The notes under the pieces were generated by a model. The model saw only the letters and a list, made by a program, of their open reading frames with translations, was not told the origin of the DNA and searched no databases. Of a DNA stretch of 64,000 bases, positions 54,860 to 62,481 are shown piece after piece. The stretch comes from Lewinellaceae bacterium (lineage in GTDB: Bacteria > Bacteroidota > Bacteroidia > Chitinophagales > Saprospiraceae): positions 124,001-188,000 of the forward strand of contig JACJYC010000012.1 in NCBI GenBank assembly GCA_020636325.1, written 5' to 3'. The translations under genes and the position numbers were made by a program. The number at the start of each line of letters is the position of its first letter. Within the stretch, counting starts at the first letter, position 1.

Positions 54860-56014
54860 ATGCATCGACTCAATTTACGGCAGATACTCCTGGCCTCTCT
54901 GACCATCTGGAGCCTTATCCCGGCCCAATCCGACGCTCAAAGTCCGGTCACCGCCGGAGAAAGCCTGGAAAAAATGCGGCTGGCCAACAACTATTTCATG
55001 GACAAATGGCCGGATGCGGGCCAGCGGATCGTTACCAATATTTCCAGGGCCAGCAATATCTGGACCCGGGCCGTGTATTACGAAGGCCTCATGGAATTCT
55101 GCAAGCTCGACGAGGACCCCGCCTACCTGGATTACGCCGTAAAATGGGCGGAATTCCACGACTGGAACCTGCGCGACGGCCAGACCTATACCCGGAACGC
55201 CGATAACCAATGCGCCGGCCAGGTTTATATCGACCTTTACCGCCTCGACCCGAAGCCGGAGAAGATCCGGTATATCAAAGCCTCAATCGACAGCATGATG
55301 CGCACCGGCAAAATTGACGACTGGAGCTGGATCGACGCCATCCAGATGGGCATGCCGGTATTCGCCAAACTCGGCGCAGTGTATCATGACAATGCCTATT
55401 TTGAACGCATGCACGAAATGTACCGTTTTACCCGGGACCAGCACGGCGACCATGGCCTGTTCAACAAAAAAACGGGACTGTGGTGGCGCGACGGCGATTT
55501 CGACCCGCCTTATGCCGAGCCGAACGGAAAGGATTGCTACTGGTCGCGCGGCAACGGCTGGGTGGTCATGGCCATGGTCAGGGTACTGGAAGAACTGCCC
55601 AAAAACGGCCCGCACCGGAAGGAATATGTCAATATGCTGAAAAAAATGTGCAAAGCCCTGGCCAGGGTTCAGCGCCCTGACGGCTTCTGGAATGTCAGCC
55701 TGCACGATCCCGGTCATTTCGGCGGACGGGAGGCCACAGGAACGGCCATGTTCGTCTACGGCATGGCCTGGGGCGTCAACCAGGGCATCCTCAGCAGGAA
55801 AAAATACGAACCTGCGGCACGCAAGGCCTGGAACGCCCTTATCCGCGAGGCCGTTCACCCCGATGGAGCCCTGGGTTATGTGCAGGGCACCGGAAAGGAG
55901 CCGTCGGCCGGGCAACCGGTGACCTATGACAGCGTTCCCGATTTTGAGGACTACGGGCTCGGAGCATTCCTGCTGGCCGGCACCGAGATGTACAGGCTCC
56001 TGAATACCCGTTGA
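54860..56014 (+). CDS. GH105-type unsaturated rhamnogalacturonyl hydrolase
   Basis: This 384-residue protein has a signal peptide (LLASLTIWSLIPAQSDAQSP) and the (alpha/alpha)6 GH105 fold. Motifs are ASNIWTRAVYYEGLMEFCKL, the catalytic Asp159 in WSWIDAIQMGMPVFAKLG, WWRDGDF and CYWSRGNGWVVMAM, and the C-terminal EATGTAMFVYGMAWGVN. GH105 enzymes cleave the unsaturated uronyl group left by rhamnogalacturonan or related lyases. No polysaccharide lyase gene is visible in the window, so the lyase may lie elsewhere. The gene follows GH2 by 44 bp in one operon. Confidence 0.92.
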   Translation: MHRLNLRQILLASLTIWSLIPAQSDAQSPVTAGESLEKMRLANNYFMDKWPDAGQRIVTNISRASNIWTRAVYYEGLMEFCKLDEDPAYLDYAVKWAEFHDWNLRDGQTYTRNADNQCAGQVYIDLYRLDPKPEKIRYIKASIDSMMRTGKIDDWSWIDAIQMGMPVFAKLGAVYHDNAYFERMHEMYRFTRDQHGDHGLFNKKTGLWWRDGDFDPPYAEPNGKDCYWSRGNGWVVMAMVRVLEELPKNGPHRKEYVNMLKKMCKALARVQRPDGFWNVSLHDPGHFGGREATGTAMFVYGMAWGVNQGILSRKKYEPAARKAWNALIREAVHPDGALGYVQGTGKEPSAGQPVTYDSVPDFEDYGLGAFLLAGTEMYRLLNTR

Positions 56015-56083
56015 CCGAACCCGCCGTCTCTTGGTCGCTGTAACATATTCATTTCAAAACAAGGATAAAAAGCGGATTCCACC

Positions 56084-56091
56084 TATATTTG
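56084..56091 (+). promoter_or_regulatory. -7 box of the EAD11-TPR gene
   Basis: TATATTTG matches TAnnTTTG. It lies 12 bp upstream of the ATG at 56104 and 21 bp upstream of the ATG at 56113, so the leader would be short. Confidence 0.5.
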
Positions 56092-56103
56092 TATTCAGGC
56101 CAA

Positions 56104-57000
56104 ATGACCCATATGAATACCAATGAAGTAATTGCGCAGATCCGCGAATTGGTTGAATCCGACGAATTGGAACAGGCGATTGCTGTTTTCCGCCAACACA
56201 AGGACATCCTGGACATCGAAGACCACGAAGCGGAGATCATCAGTTTTGTTGCCCGTTTGAATTCGCTTTCCAGGGAACATCGCCTGGGCATCATTGATGC
56301 AGACCGTTACCGGATTGACAAAAACCAGATCCGGCTGTCCATCATCGAACTGCTGTTGTCCGTTGAAAAAGAAGTCAACCTGAAGCCGCCGCCCCCGCCG
56401 CCGGTGCCGGAACAAAAGCGTCAGCCGACTGACGGGGATGAGCTGATCGAACAGGCGACCACCCTGTACAGCAACGGCAAATACAAAGAAGCGGAGGTCC
56501 TGATGAAAAGGGCCCTCGCCTCCCCCCTCAAGGTTTATCCCATGGACGAAGCCTTTACCATACTGGGTAACATCTACAACCAGATGGACCGGTTCCAGGA
56601 ATCCATCGAAGCGCACCAGAACGCCCTGGAACTGAACCCGGATTCTTTCCGGGCCTGGACGAACCTGGGGGTCGTATACAGGCTTACCGCCCAATACGAA
56701 AAGGCCGAAGAGTGCTACCTCAAAGCCCTGAAAATCAACCCGGATTACGCTGAAGTGCACGCCAGTCTGGGCGCCTTGTACATCACCTATACCATGGAAT
56801 TCGAAAAAGCCATCAAGCACCTGAAGAAAGCCATCGAGCTGGATCCGGGGCTGGCAATCTCCTATTCCAACCTGGCGCTGGCACTGGCTTCGGTCGGTAA
56901 ATTTGACGAAGCCGAAAAGAACCTGAAATTGGCCGTTTTGAAGGGCTATACGAATGCCGAAAGACTGAAAACCATGATTGACAACCTGAAGAGCCTGTAG
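56104..57000 (+). CDS. EAD11-like domain protein with tetratricopeptide repeats
   Basis: The ATG at 56104 or 56113 is chosen because the box at 56084 precludes the upstream TTG. Residues about 1-85 (EVIAQIRELVESDELEQAIA, then FVARLNSLSREHRLGIIDAD RYRIDKNQIRLSIIELL) resemble the effector-associated domain EAD11, an adaptor of bacterial conflict systems; this is from memory of the family and should be tested. A proline-rich linker (PPPPPPVPEQ) leads to about four TPR units (about 120-290) such as EALELNPDS-type helices: YEKAEECYLKALKINPDYAE, then FEKAIKHLKKAIELDPGLAI. The protein lacks a signal peptide and is probably an intracellular scaffold. A subtilisin-like protease gene follows 22 bp downstream. 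Confidence 0.85.
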   Translation: MTHMNTNEVIAQIRELVESDELEQAIAVFRQHKDILDIEDHEAEIISFVARLNSLSREHRLGIIDADRYRIDKNQIRLSIIELLLSVEKEVNLKPPPPPPVPEQKRQPTDGDELIEQATTLYSNGKYKEAEVLMKRALASPLKVYPMDEAFTILGNIYNQMDRFQESIEAHQNALELNPDSFRAWTNLGVVYRLTAQYEKAEECYLKALKINPDYAEVHASLGALYITYTMEFEKAIKHLKKAIELDPGLAISYSNLALALASVGKFDEAEKNLKLAVLKGYTNAERLKTMIDNLKSL

Positions 57001-57022
57001 AAGAGATGAAACTGTTTTTAGT

Positions 57023-58645
57023 ATGAATGTCAGACCGCTTTTTCTGATTTTATGCCTTTTCGCCTTCATTGGAAAAAATCAGGCGCAGAAAGACCCCTCG
57101 CTTGTATCCGGCAACCTGATCGTCAGGTTATCCGAAGGGATCACGCCCCAGGCCTGGCTGAAATTGAGGTGGCCGGGCAGGCAATTCCCTGTTCCGATTA
57201 CCTGGCAACGCGCATTGGGCAAACGATTTAACATCCACCTTTTTGCCATTCCGGAGGCTTTGACCGGCGACGAAAACTGGCTCGACGATCTCCGCCGCGA
57301 CCCTGCGGTTGTTGCCGCCCAATGGGATTTCAGGCTGGAATTCAGAGACACCCACCCGGACGACCCCTACTACCCGGAACAATGGGACCTGGACCGGATC
57401 GCCCTGCCCAAAGTCTGGGACATTACGACCGGCGGATTGACGGCCCTCGGCGATACGATTGTAGTCGCTTATCTCGATTCGGGCTTCAATGTCGACCACC
57501 CAGAACTCAGGGACAACATCTGGCATAACCAGGGGGAGATTCCGGGAGACGGCATCGACAATGACAACAACGGCTATATCGACGACTGGATGGGCTGGAA
57601 CTACATCGATGCAGGTCCGGTTCACCGCGTCCATTTCCATGGGCACCAGGGCGCATCCATCGTCGGCGCAACCGGAAACAACGGGTACGGAATCGCGGGC
57701 ATCAACTGGCATGTGAAACTGATGCTGTTCGATACGGAGTTGATCAGCCAGGCCATCGAGGCCTACCAATACGTGATCGACCAGCGTTCGGCATACAATC
57801 AAACCGAGGGCGCGGAAGGGGCGTTTGTCGTAGCGACCAACGCATCCTTCGGGTTCGGCCGCCGGTTTTGTTCTGATGCGCCGATCTGGGGCCAGATGTA
57901 CGACCCGTTGGGAGCTGCCGGCGTATTGACCGCCGCCGCCGCCGACAATAAAAGCTATGACGTAGATGAACTGGGCGACCTGCCCGCCACCTGCCCGAGC
58001 AAGTTCCTGATCGGTGTCATGAACACCACGGTTGAAGATAAACCTTCCCAGCAAACCGCTTTCGGGAAAGAAAACATCGACCTCGCGGCGCCGGGCGACG
58101 GTTCCGGTTCCGTCAGCGTAGATGGGGAATTCGACCTGTTTGACGGCAATTCAGCCGCTGCACCCCATGTCACCGGCGCTATTGCCTTGCTGTACAGCCT
58201 GCCGTGCGAGGCGCTGGCACAGGATGCGCTCAAAACCCCGGAAGGGACCGCCCTCAAAATACGGCAGGCGATCCTGAGCGGTGTGGACGTGCTGCCTTCC
58301 TTAAAAGGCAAAAACGCAACGGAAGGCCGGCTGAACGTGTTGGGCGCCGTGGAAAAACTGCAGGCCGGCTGCGGCTCCACCACCGGACCCCTGGAGATCA
58401 TGTTGTTGAACCCGAACCCGGTCCGGGATCAACTCGGCATCACTTTCGAAAGCCCTGATTTTGAGGATTTTCAAATGGAAGTCTTCGATGCGCTGGGCAG
58501 AAAGGTACATATCCGGCCGGTCAACCCGCCGCGATTCGGCGAAAAGAAAGTATTCCTCGACACCACACCGCTTCCGGCCGGAACCTATTTCCTCCGCCTG
58601 AAAAAGGGGAAGGATACCTTTTCAGCCAAATTCATCAAGATCTGA
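57023..58645 (+). CDS. Subtilisin-like S8 serine protease with type IX sorting domain
   Basis: This 540-residue protein has a signal peptide (about 1-21), a short prodomain and an S8 catalytic domain with Asp152 in VVAYLDSGFNVDHPE, His206 in HFHGHQGASIVGA and Ser377 in FDGNSAAAPHVTG. An oxyanion Asn is probable in VATNASFG. The His motif and the GNS motif are variants of HGTxVAG and GTSMAxP, with catalytic residues intact. About 460-540 is a C-terminal sorting domain of the type IX secretion system: LLNPNPVRDQLGITFESPDF, then MEVFDALGRKV and LPAGTYFLRLKKGKDTFSAK. The protein is thus secreted or cell-surface attached. It lies 22 bp after the EAD11-like gene. Confidence 0.93.
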   Translation: MNVRPLFLILCLFAFIGKNQAQKDPSLVSGNLIVRLSEGITPQAWLKLRWPGRQFPVPITWQRALGKRFNIHLFAIPEALTGDENWLDDLRRDPAVVAAQWDFRLEFRDTHPDDPYYPEQWDLDRIALPKVWDITTGGLTALGDTIVVAYLDSGFNVDHPELRDNIWHNQGEIPGDGIDNDNNGYIDDWMGWNYIDAGPVHRVHFHGHQGASIVGATGNNGYGIAGINWHVKLMLFDTELISQAIEAYQYVIDQRSAYNQTEGAEGAFVVATNASFGFGRRFCSDAPIWGQMYDPLGAAGVLTAAAADNKSYDVDELGDLPATCPSKFLIGVMNTTVEDKPSQQTAFGKENIDLAAPGDGSGSVSVDGEFDLFDGNSAAAPHVTGAIALLYSLPCEALAQDALKTPEGTALKIRQAILSGVDVLPSLKGKNATEGRLNVLGAVEKLQAGCGSTTGPLEIMLLNPNPVRDQLGITFESPDFEDFQMEVFDALGRKVHIRPVNPPRFGEKKVFLDTTPLPAGTYFLRLKKGKDTFSAKFIKI

Positions 58646-58658
58646 GCCGCACCGGAAT

Positions 58659-59936
58659 TCAATCCAGCAGCAGCATGGCGGTCGGGTCTTCCAGCAATTC
58701 CTTGACCTTCACCAGGAAGGTCACCGATGAGCTGCCGTCGATCACCCGGTGGTCATAGGACAAGGCCAGGTACATCATCGGTCTGATCTCGATCTTGCCG
58801 TCAACCGCTACCGGCCGCTCCTTGATGGCGTGCATGCCCAGGATGGCGGATTGCGGTTCGTTGAGGATCGGGGTGCTCATCAGGGAGCCGAAGACGCCGC
58901 CGTTGGTGATGGTGAACGTCCCGCCGGTCATTTCATCAATGGAGAGTTCGCCGTTGCGGGCCTTACCGGAGAGTTCCTTGAGCTTATATTCGATCTGGGC
59001 GAAATTCAGGGATTCCACGTTGCGGATCGGCGGCACAACCAGGCCGTTCGGCGTGGAAATGGCGATCGAAATATCAACGTATTTATGGTAGATCAGGTCG
59101 TTTTCTTCGATCATGGCGTTCACCTCGGGCATTTCCAGCAGCACTTTGGCGCAGGCTTTGGCGAACAGCGACATAAAGCCGAGCTTGATGCCGTATTTGG
59201 CGACAAAACGGTCCTGATATTTGGCGCGCAGGTCCATGACGGCGGTCATATCCACTTCGTTGAAAGTGGTGAGCATGGCCGTTTCGTTCTTGGCGTGCAC
59301 CAGGCGGTTGGCGATGGTGCGGCGCATGCGGCTCATTTTCTTGCGCTCGGTCTCGCGGCTGAAAGAGGCCGGCATGTCCATGGAAACGGAAGGAGCGGCC
59401 TTGGCTTCCGGTTTGGCATCCGCGGGTTTGGCGGGCGCCTGTGCGGGTTCAGCTTTGGCGTTGCCCGAAGCCGCCTCCAGGGCATCCGCCTTGGTGATGC
59501 GGCCGCCGCGGCCTGTGCCGTCTACTTTATCCGGGTCAATTTTGTTTTCCGCCAGGATTTTAGCCGCAGCGGGTGAAGGGTGACCTTCGGCGTATCCGCC
59601 TGTTGCGGAGGCCGGTTTTTCGGTTTTGCTTTCCTGTTTGGCCGGCGCTTCCTCCTTTTTCGGGGCCGGCTGGGCTGACCCGCCTCCGTTGGCGGCAGCG
59701 CTGGTATCGATCTTGGCGACAAGGGCGCCGATCTCGAGGTCGTCGCCTTCTTTGGCCACCCGGATCAACCGGCCCGAAGCCTCGGCGGGGAATTCAAGGG
59801 TAGCTTTATCCGACTCGAATTCACAGATGGACTCGTCCTGATTGACGTAATCGCCATCCGCCTTCAGCCATTGGGAAAGGGTGACTTCCGTTATAGATTC
59901 GCCGACAACCGGCACTTTCATTTCTACTACGCTCAT
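58659..59936 (-). CDS. sucB: 2-oxoglutarate dehydrogenase E2 (dihydrolipoyl succinyltransferase)
   Basis: The start at 59936 gives MSVVEMKVPVVGESITEVTL, the standard E2 N terminus (425 residues). The upstream open frame is not protein-like. The lipoyl domain has Lys44 in ICEFESDKATLEF. A linker rich in Ala, Pro and Lys follows, then a peripheral-subunit-binding domain (SPAAAKILAENKIDPDKVDG TGRGGRITKADAL). The catalytic domain has the active His396 and Asp400 in LSYDHRVIDG. It transfers succinyl groups to CoA in the TCA cycle in the cytosol. No odhA gene adjoins it here. It converges with the protease gene, with 13 bp between stops. Confidence 0.95.
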   Translation of the reverse strand: MSVVEMKVPVVGESITEVTLSQWLKADGDYVNQDESICEFESDKATLEFPAEASGRLIRVAKEGDDLEIGALVAKIDTSAAANGGGSAQPAPKKEEAPAKQESKTEKPASATGGYAEGHPSPAAAKILAENKIDPDKVDGTGRGGRITKADALEAASGNAKAEPAQAPAKPADAKPEAKAAPSVSMDMPASFSRETERKKMSRMRRTIANRLVHAKNETAMLTTFNEVDMTAVMDLRAKYQDRFVAKYGIKLGFMSLFAKACAKVLLEMPEVNAMIEENDLIYHKYVDISIAISTPNGLVVPPIRNVESLNFAQIEYKLKELSGKARNGELSIDEMTGGTFTITNGGVFGSLMSTPILNEPQSAILGMHAIKERPVAVDGKIEIRPMMYLALSYDHRVIDGSSSVTFLVKVKELLEDPTAMLLLD

Positions 59937-60087
59937 AGATCCTTTTTCTGAAATTGAACTGCAATATTCCGGCAAATGGTTCATATAAGCAATGATTGAG
60001 CGCGGAAATTGTTCTATGCTCCATTGCATTGCTGCAATATTTAATGAAATATTGACCTGTAAGTCCTTGATTTGAGGCATGTAAGTT

Positions 60088-60147
60088 CACTTAAGTTTTT
60101 CATTGCAATTGCGCAGAAGTGCAATTACAATGGGCGCTTCTTAAGTG
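60088..60147. promoter_or_regulatory. 60-nt nested inverted repeat upstream of sucB
   Basis: Outer arms CACTTAAG (60088-60095) and CTTAAGTG (60140-60147) match fully. Inside, ATTGCAATTGCGC pairs with GTGCAATTACAAT in 11 of 13 positions around a short loop. The structure lies about 150 bp upstream of the sucB start. It may be an RNA leader hairpin or a pair of operator sites for a dimeric regulator. Confidence 0.5.
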
Positions 60148-60242
60148 TTCATATGATTTTGATGTGGTAAAATGCAAATCGAACCAGAATGGTTTGGCAA
60201 TCGAAAGAACTTGACGATTAACTTCAGCTACGTTCAGTTACC

Positions 60243-60268
60243 CGACTTATGACTTACAACTTACAACT
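60243..60268. repeat. Short GTTGTAA-type repeat after the adhesin-like gene
   Basis: On the plus strand CGACTTATGACTTACAACTT ACAACT. The unit is the same as at 29235-29343 and 17617-17711. It begins seven bases after the stop codon of the minus-strand gene at 60275-61183, in the same sense orientation as the other copies. Confidence 0.75.
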
Positions 60269-60274
60269 AAACAC

Positions 60275-61183
60275 CTACGGCCTGGGTTTCCGCGCCTTCT
60301 CCACCGTTACGTCGCCGAAGGTCACGCTGATGGTCACGGCGGCTGCCATGCCTGTCGAAGGTTTGATGTGGATCTTTTTGAATTCCGGGTTATCGGCTTC
60401 CATGACGGCATTCAACAGGCTGGGCGTATTGATCTTGCCCTGGTTGGACGACAGGGAATACGTCAGCAATTGCGGGTTGGGATGGTAAAAAAAGACGTCG
60501 GAATGGTCGGCCGAGACGTTGAGCCGCAGGAAATCATCTTCGGCGAATAGCCGGACGGCGCCGTACTGGGCGTTGATGTCAAAACTGCCCCGGATATGGT
60601 TGAGGAAAAGATCCGAACGGCGGCTGAAGATGTTGACCTGCCCGTCCAGGTAATCGCCGAACAGGTCGCCGAAACGGGTGTCGAGGCCGACTACGCCTCG
60701 GATATTATTCAACGTGATTTTGCTGAACTCGCTGTTGATGCGCAGGCGATTGACCAGGTTCTTGACCTCCGTTTCTCCAAAATAATTCTTGATGTATACC
60801 GGACAGGCCTCCGGCAATTTGACGGTATAGACCACATCGAACAAAGATTCCGGCTTGGGGTCCTTTTCATCGCCGGACAGGTAGTTGCGCAGATAGATCT
60901 TGGCTTTGACCTTGGTCAGGTCGTACTGCATGGCTGCCAGATCGCGCTCCGCAACGGCTTTTTCAGGGTTTTTAGCCGTAATTTCAACCAGGACGGCAAT
61001 TTCCTGGCGGTCCCAGCTTTCTACATAAACTTCGGCTTTTTCCCCTTCGATATTCACTTCATAACCCTCTTTGTAGGGGAAGCTTTTCTCAATCCGCTTG
61101 GTGACGGTCTGGAGCAAAACCTGGGCCGAAAGGCAGTTGCCGGCAAACAGCGCAAGGAATATGACCAGCGATATTTTTTTCAT
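60275..61183 (-). CDS. Secreted adhesin-like beta-helix protein (DUF4097-type)
   Basis: This 302-residue protein has a signal peptide (MKKISLVIFLALFAGNCLSA). The mature part is a right-handed beta-helix type of repetitive short strands (VNIEGEKAEVYVESWDRQEI, then RINSEFSKITLNNIRGVVGL DTRFGDLFGDYLDGQVNIFS), the layout of DUF4097-like adhesin domains. Such proteins are common third genes of ECF sigma/anti-sigma loci in Bacteroidota. It follows the membrane protein gene 61211-61813 by 27 bp on the same strand. The function is unknown; a surface or stress-related role is inferred from the operon only. Confidence 0.85.
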   Translation of the reverse strand: MKKISLVIFLALFAGNCLSAQVLLQTVTKRIEKSFPYKEGYEVNIEGEKAEVYVESWDRQEIAVLVEITAKNPEKAVAERDLAAMQYDLTKVKAKIYLRNYLSGDEKDPKPESLFDVVYTVKLPEACPVYIKNYFGETEVKNLVNRLRINSEFSKITLNNIRGVVGLDTRFGDLFGDYLDGQVNIFSRRSDLFLNHIRGSFDINAQYGAVRLFAEDDFLRLNVSADHSDVFFYHPNPQLLTYSLSSNQGKINTPSLLNAVMEADNPEFKKIHIKPSTGMAAAVTISVTFGDVTVEKARKPRP

Positions 61184-61210
61184 TTGTATTGACCCATTAA
61201 ACGGTTACGG

Positions 61211-61813
61211 TTAAATCATTTCCGCCATTTTTTTCACTACGGTGGTGCGTTGTTTCTCAATATCAGACAATTGCACAGTCAGTTGCTCGTCATTCCGGCC
61301 GTACCGGTCCATCATTTGTTGAACTTCCGCTTTGGCATCGTTCAACGCTGCGAGCTCGGTACGCAGGGCCTTGAATTCGGGGAATTCCGCTACCTGGGAT
61401 TTGCCGGCTTCTGCCAACATGGTTTTGATCAGCATTTCATCCTGTTGGTCCTCATCCGGCTGGGTCTGGTAAACGGACACTTCTCCGTAAGTGATCGTAT
61501 ATCCCGGCCCGGCTACCCGCTCCCGGATCAGCCATCCGGCAACGGCCAGCAAGCCCACGGCCGCAGCGGCGCGCAAGGTCCTCAAAACCCGCAGCCTTGT
61601 GATGCCGGTCCGGACAGGCTTATCCAGTTGCGCCTGGATTTCATCCCAAACGGCGGCGGGCGGGTTGTAGGCCGGCAATTCGGCCAGCGCTTCCTGGTAC
61701 GCCGTTTCCGCATCCAGCTTTTCGGCAATATTGGCCCATAAGCCGGCCGCCGGCCTGTATTGCGGCAGGTCCGCGATTGCGCTCAACAATGTTTCCCGGT
61801 TCTTTTCTGTCAT
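61211..61813 (-). CDS. Single-pass membrane protein, probable anti-sigma factor
   Basis: The start at 61813 gives MTEKNRETLLSAIADLPQYR and a 200-residue protein; the longer reading upstream overlaps the sigma gene and is unlikely. The N-terminal cytosolic part has two repeats with WANIAEKLDAETAYQEALAE and VWDEIQAQLDKPVRTG. A single membrane helix follows (about 92-110, LRAAAAVGLLAVAGWLIRE), then an outer part with a coiled coil (FKALRTELAALNDAKAEVQQ). The topology and location 11 bp after the ECF sigma gene suggest it holds the sigma factor at the membrane, although no typical zinc anti-sigma motif is visible. Confidence 0.8.
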   Translation of the reverse strand: MTEKNRETLLSAIADLPQYRPAAGLWANIAEKLDAETAYQEALAELPAYNPPAAVWDEIQAQLDKPVRTGITRLRVLRTLRAAAAVGLLAVAGWLIRERVAGPGYTITYGEVSVYQTQPDEDQQDEMLIKTMLAEAGKSQVAEFPEFKALRTELAALNDAKAEVQQMMDRYGRNDEQLTVQLSDIEKQRTTVVKKMAEMI

Positions 61814-61824
61814 CGTTCCTGGGT

Positions 61825-62361
61825 TTATACGTCCAGCCACTCGCTTAGAATGCGGCGCAGCCTTTTTTTGGCATGAAACAATTGCGATTTCGAGGTGCCG
61901 GGAGAAATGCCCAGCATATCGGCCGTTTCCTGGTGGCTGTAGCCTTCCACTTCGATCAGTACAAAGACGGCCCTGTACCCTTCGGGCAGCGATTGTATGG
62001 CTTTTTCCAGGTATTCGGCGGTCATGAAATCCCCCCAGTCCACCCAATCCTCGGATGCGGCAGACGGGAGTTCTTCAAATGACGGCTCGCGTTTCATCCT
62101 GGAAATGGCCGTCCGGATGATAATGGTCTTGAGCCAGGCGCCCAACGTGGATTCCTTCCTGAATTTGGGCAACGCCCGAAAAGCTTTCAGGAAACCTTCC
62201 TGTAAAACGTCTGAAGCCAGGTCAAAATCGTTGGTGATCCGGTAGGCAATGGTGTACATCGCCTGGCTGTACCGGTCGTACAGCGCCTTTTGGGCCAAGC
62301 GATCATTGGCCAGACAGCCTTCAATGATCTCTGCCTCGGTCATGCTAAGGGTCGTTGGCAT
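61825..62361 (-). CDS. ECF-type RNA polymerase sigma factor
   Basis: This 178-residue protein has region 2 (QKALYDRYSQAMYTIAYRIT, then DLASDVLQEGFLKAFRALPK FRKESTLGAWLKTIIIRTAI) and region 4 (LPEGYRAVFVLIEVEGYSHQ ETADMLGISPGTSKSQLFHA KKRLRR). The helix-turn-helix signature SHQETADMLGISPGTSKSQL is typical of sigma-70 family group 4. It directs RNA polymerase to a small set of promoters. It heads the operon with the membrane protein and the adhesin-like gene. The ECF subgroup is unknown. Confidence 0.95.
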   Translation of the reverse strand: MPTTLSMTEAEIIEGCLANDRLAQKALYDRYSQAMYTIAYRITNDFDLASDVLQEGFLKAFRALPKFRKESTLGAWLKTIIIRTAISRMKREPSFEELPSAASEDWVDWGDFMTAEYLEKAIQSLPEGYRAVFVLIEVEGYSHQETADMLGISPGTSKSQLFHAKKRLRRILSEWLDV

Positions 62362-62445
62362 GGGTGCACCCGGATTTTAACTTAAGGTGTACCCGGCCGG
62401 GCTATTTGGTTGTATGACAGTTTAAAATATTGCCGGAACCGCTGG

Positions 62446-62468
62446 GGTTGCCGCTGCTTTGGGCAACC
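62446..62468. terminator. Possible hairpin after galM
   Basis: GGTTGCC (62446-62452) pairs with GGCAACC (62462-62468), with a 9-nt loop, in the 120-bp gap between galM and the sigma gene. There is no strong U tract, so a terminator role is uncertain. Confidence 0.3.
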
Positions 62469-62481
62469 ACGAGGGTTGCCG

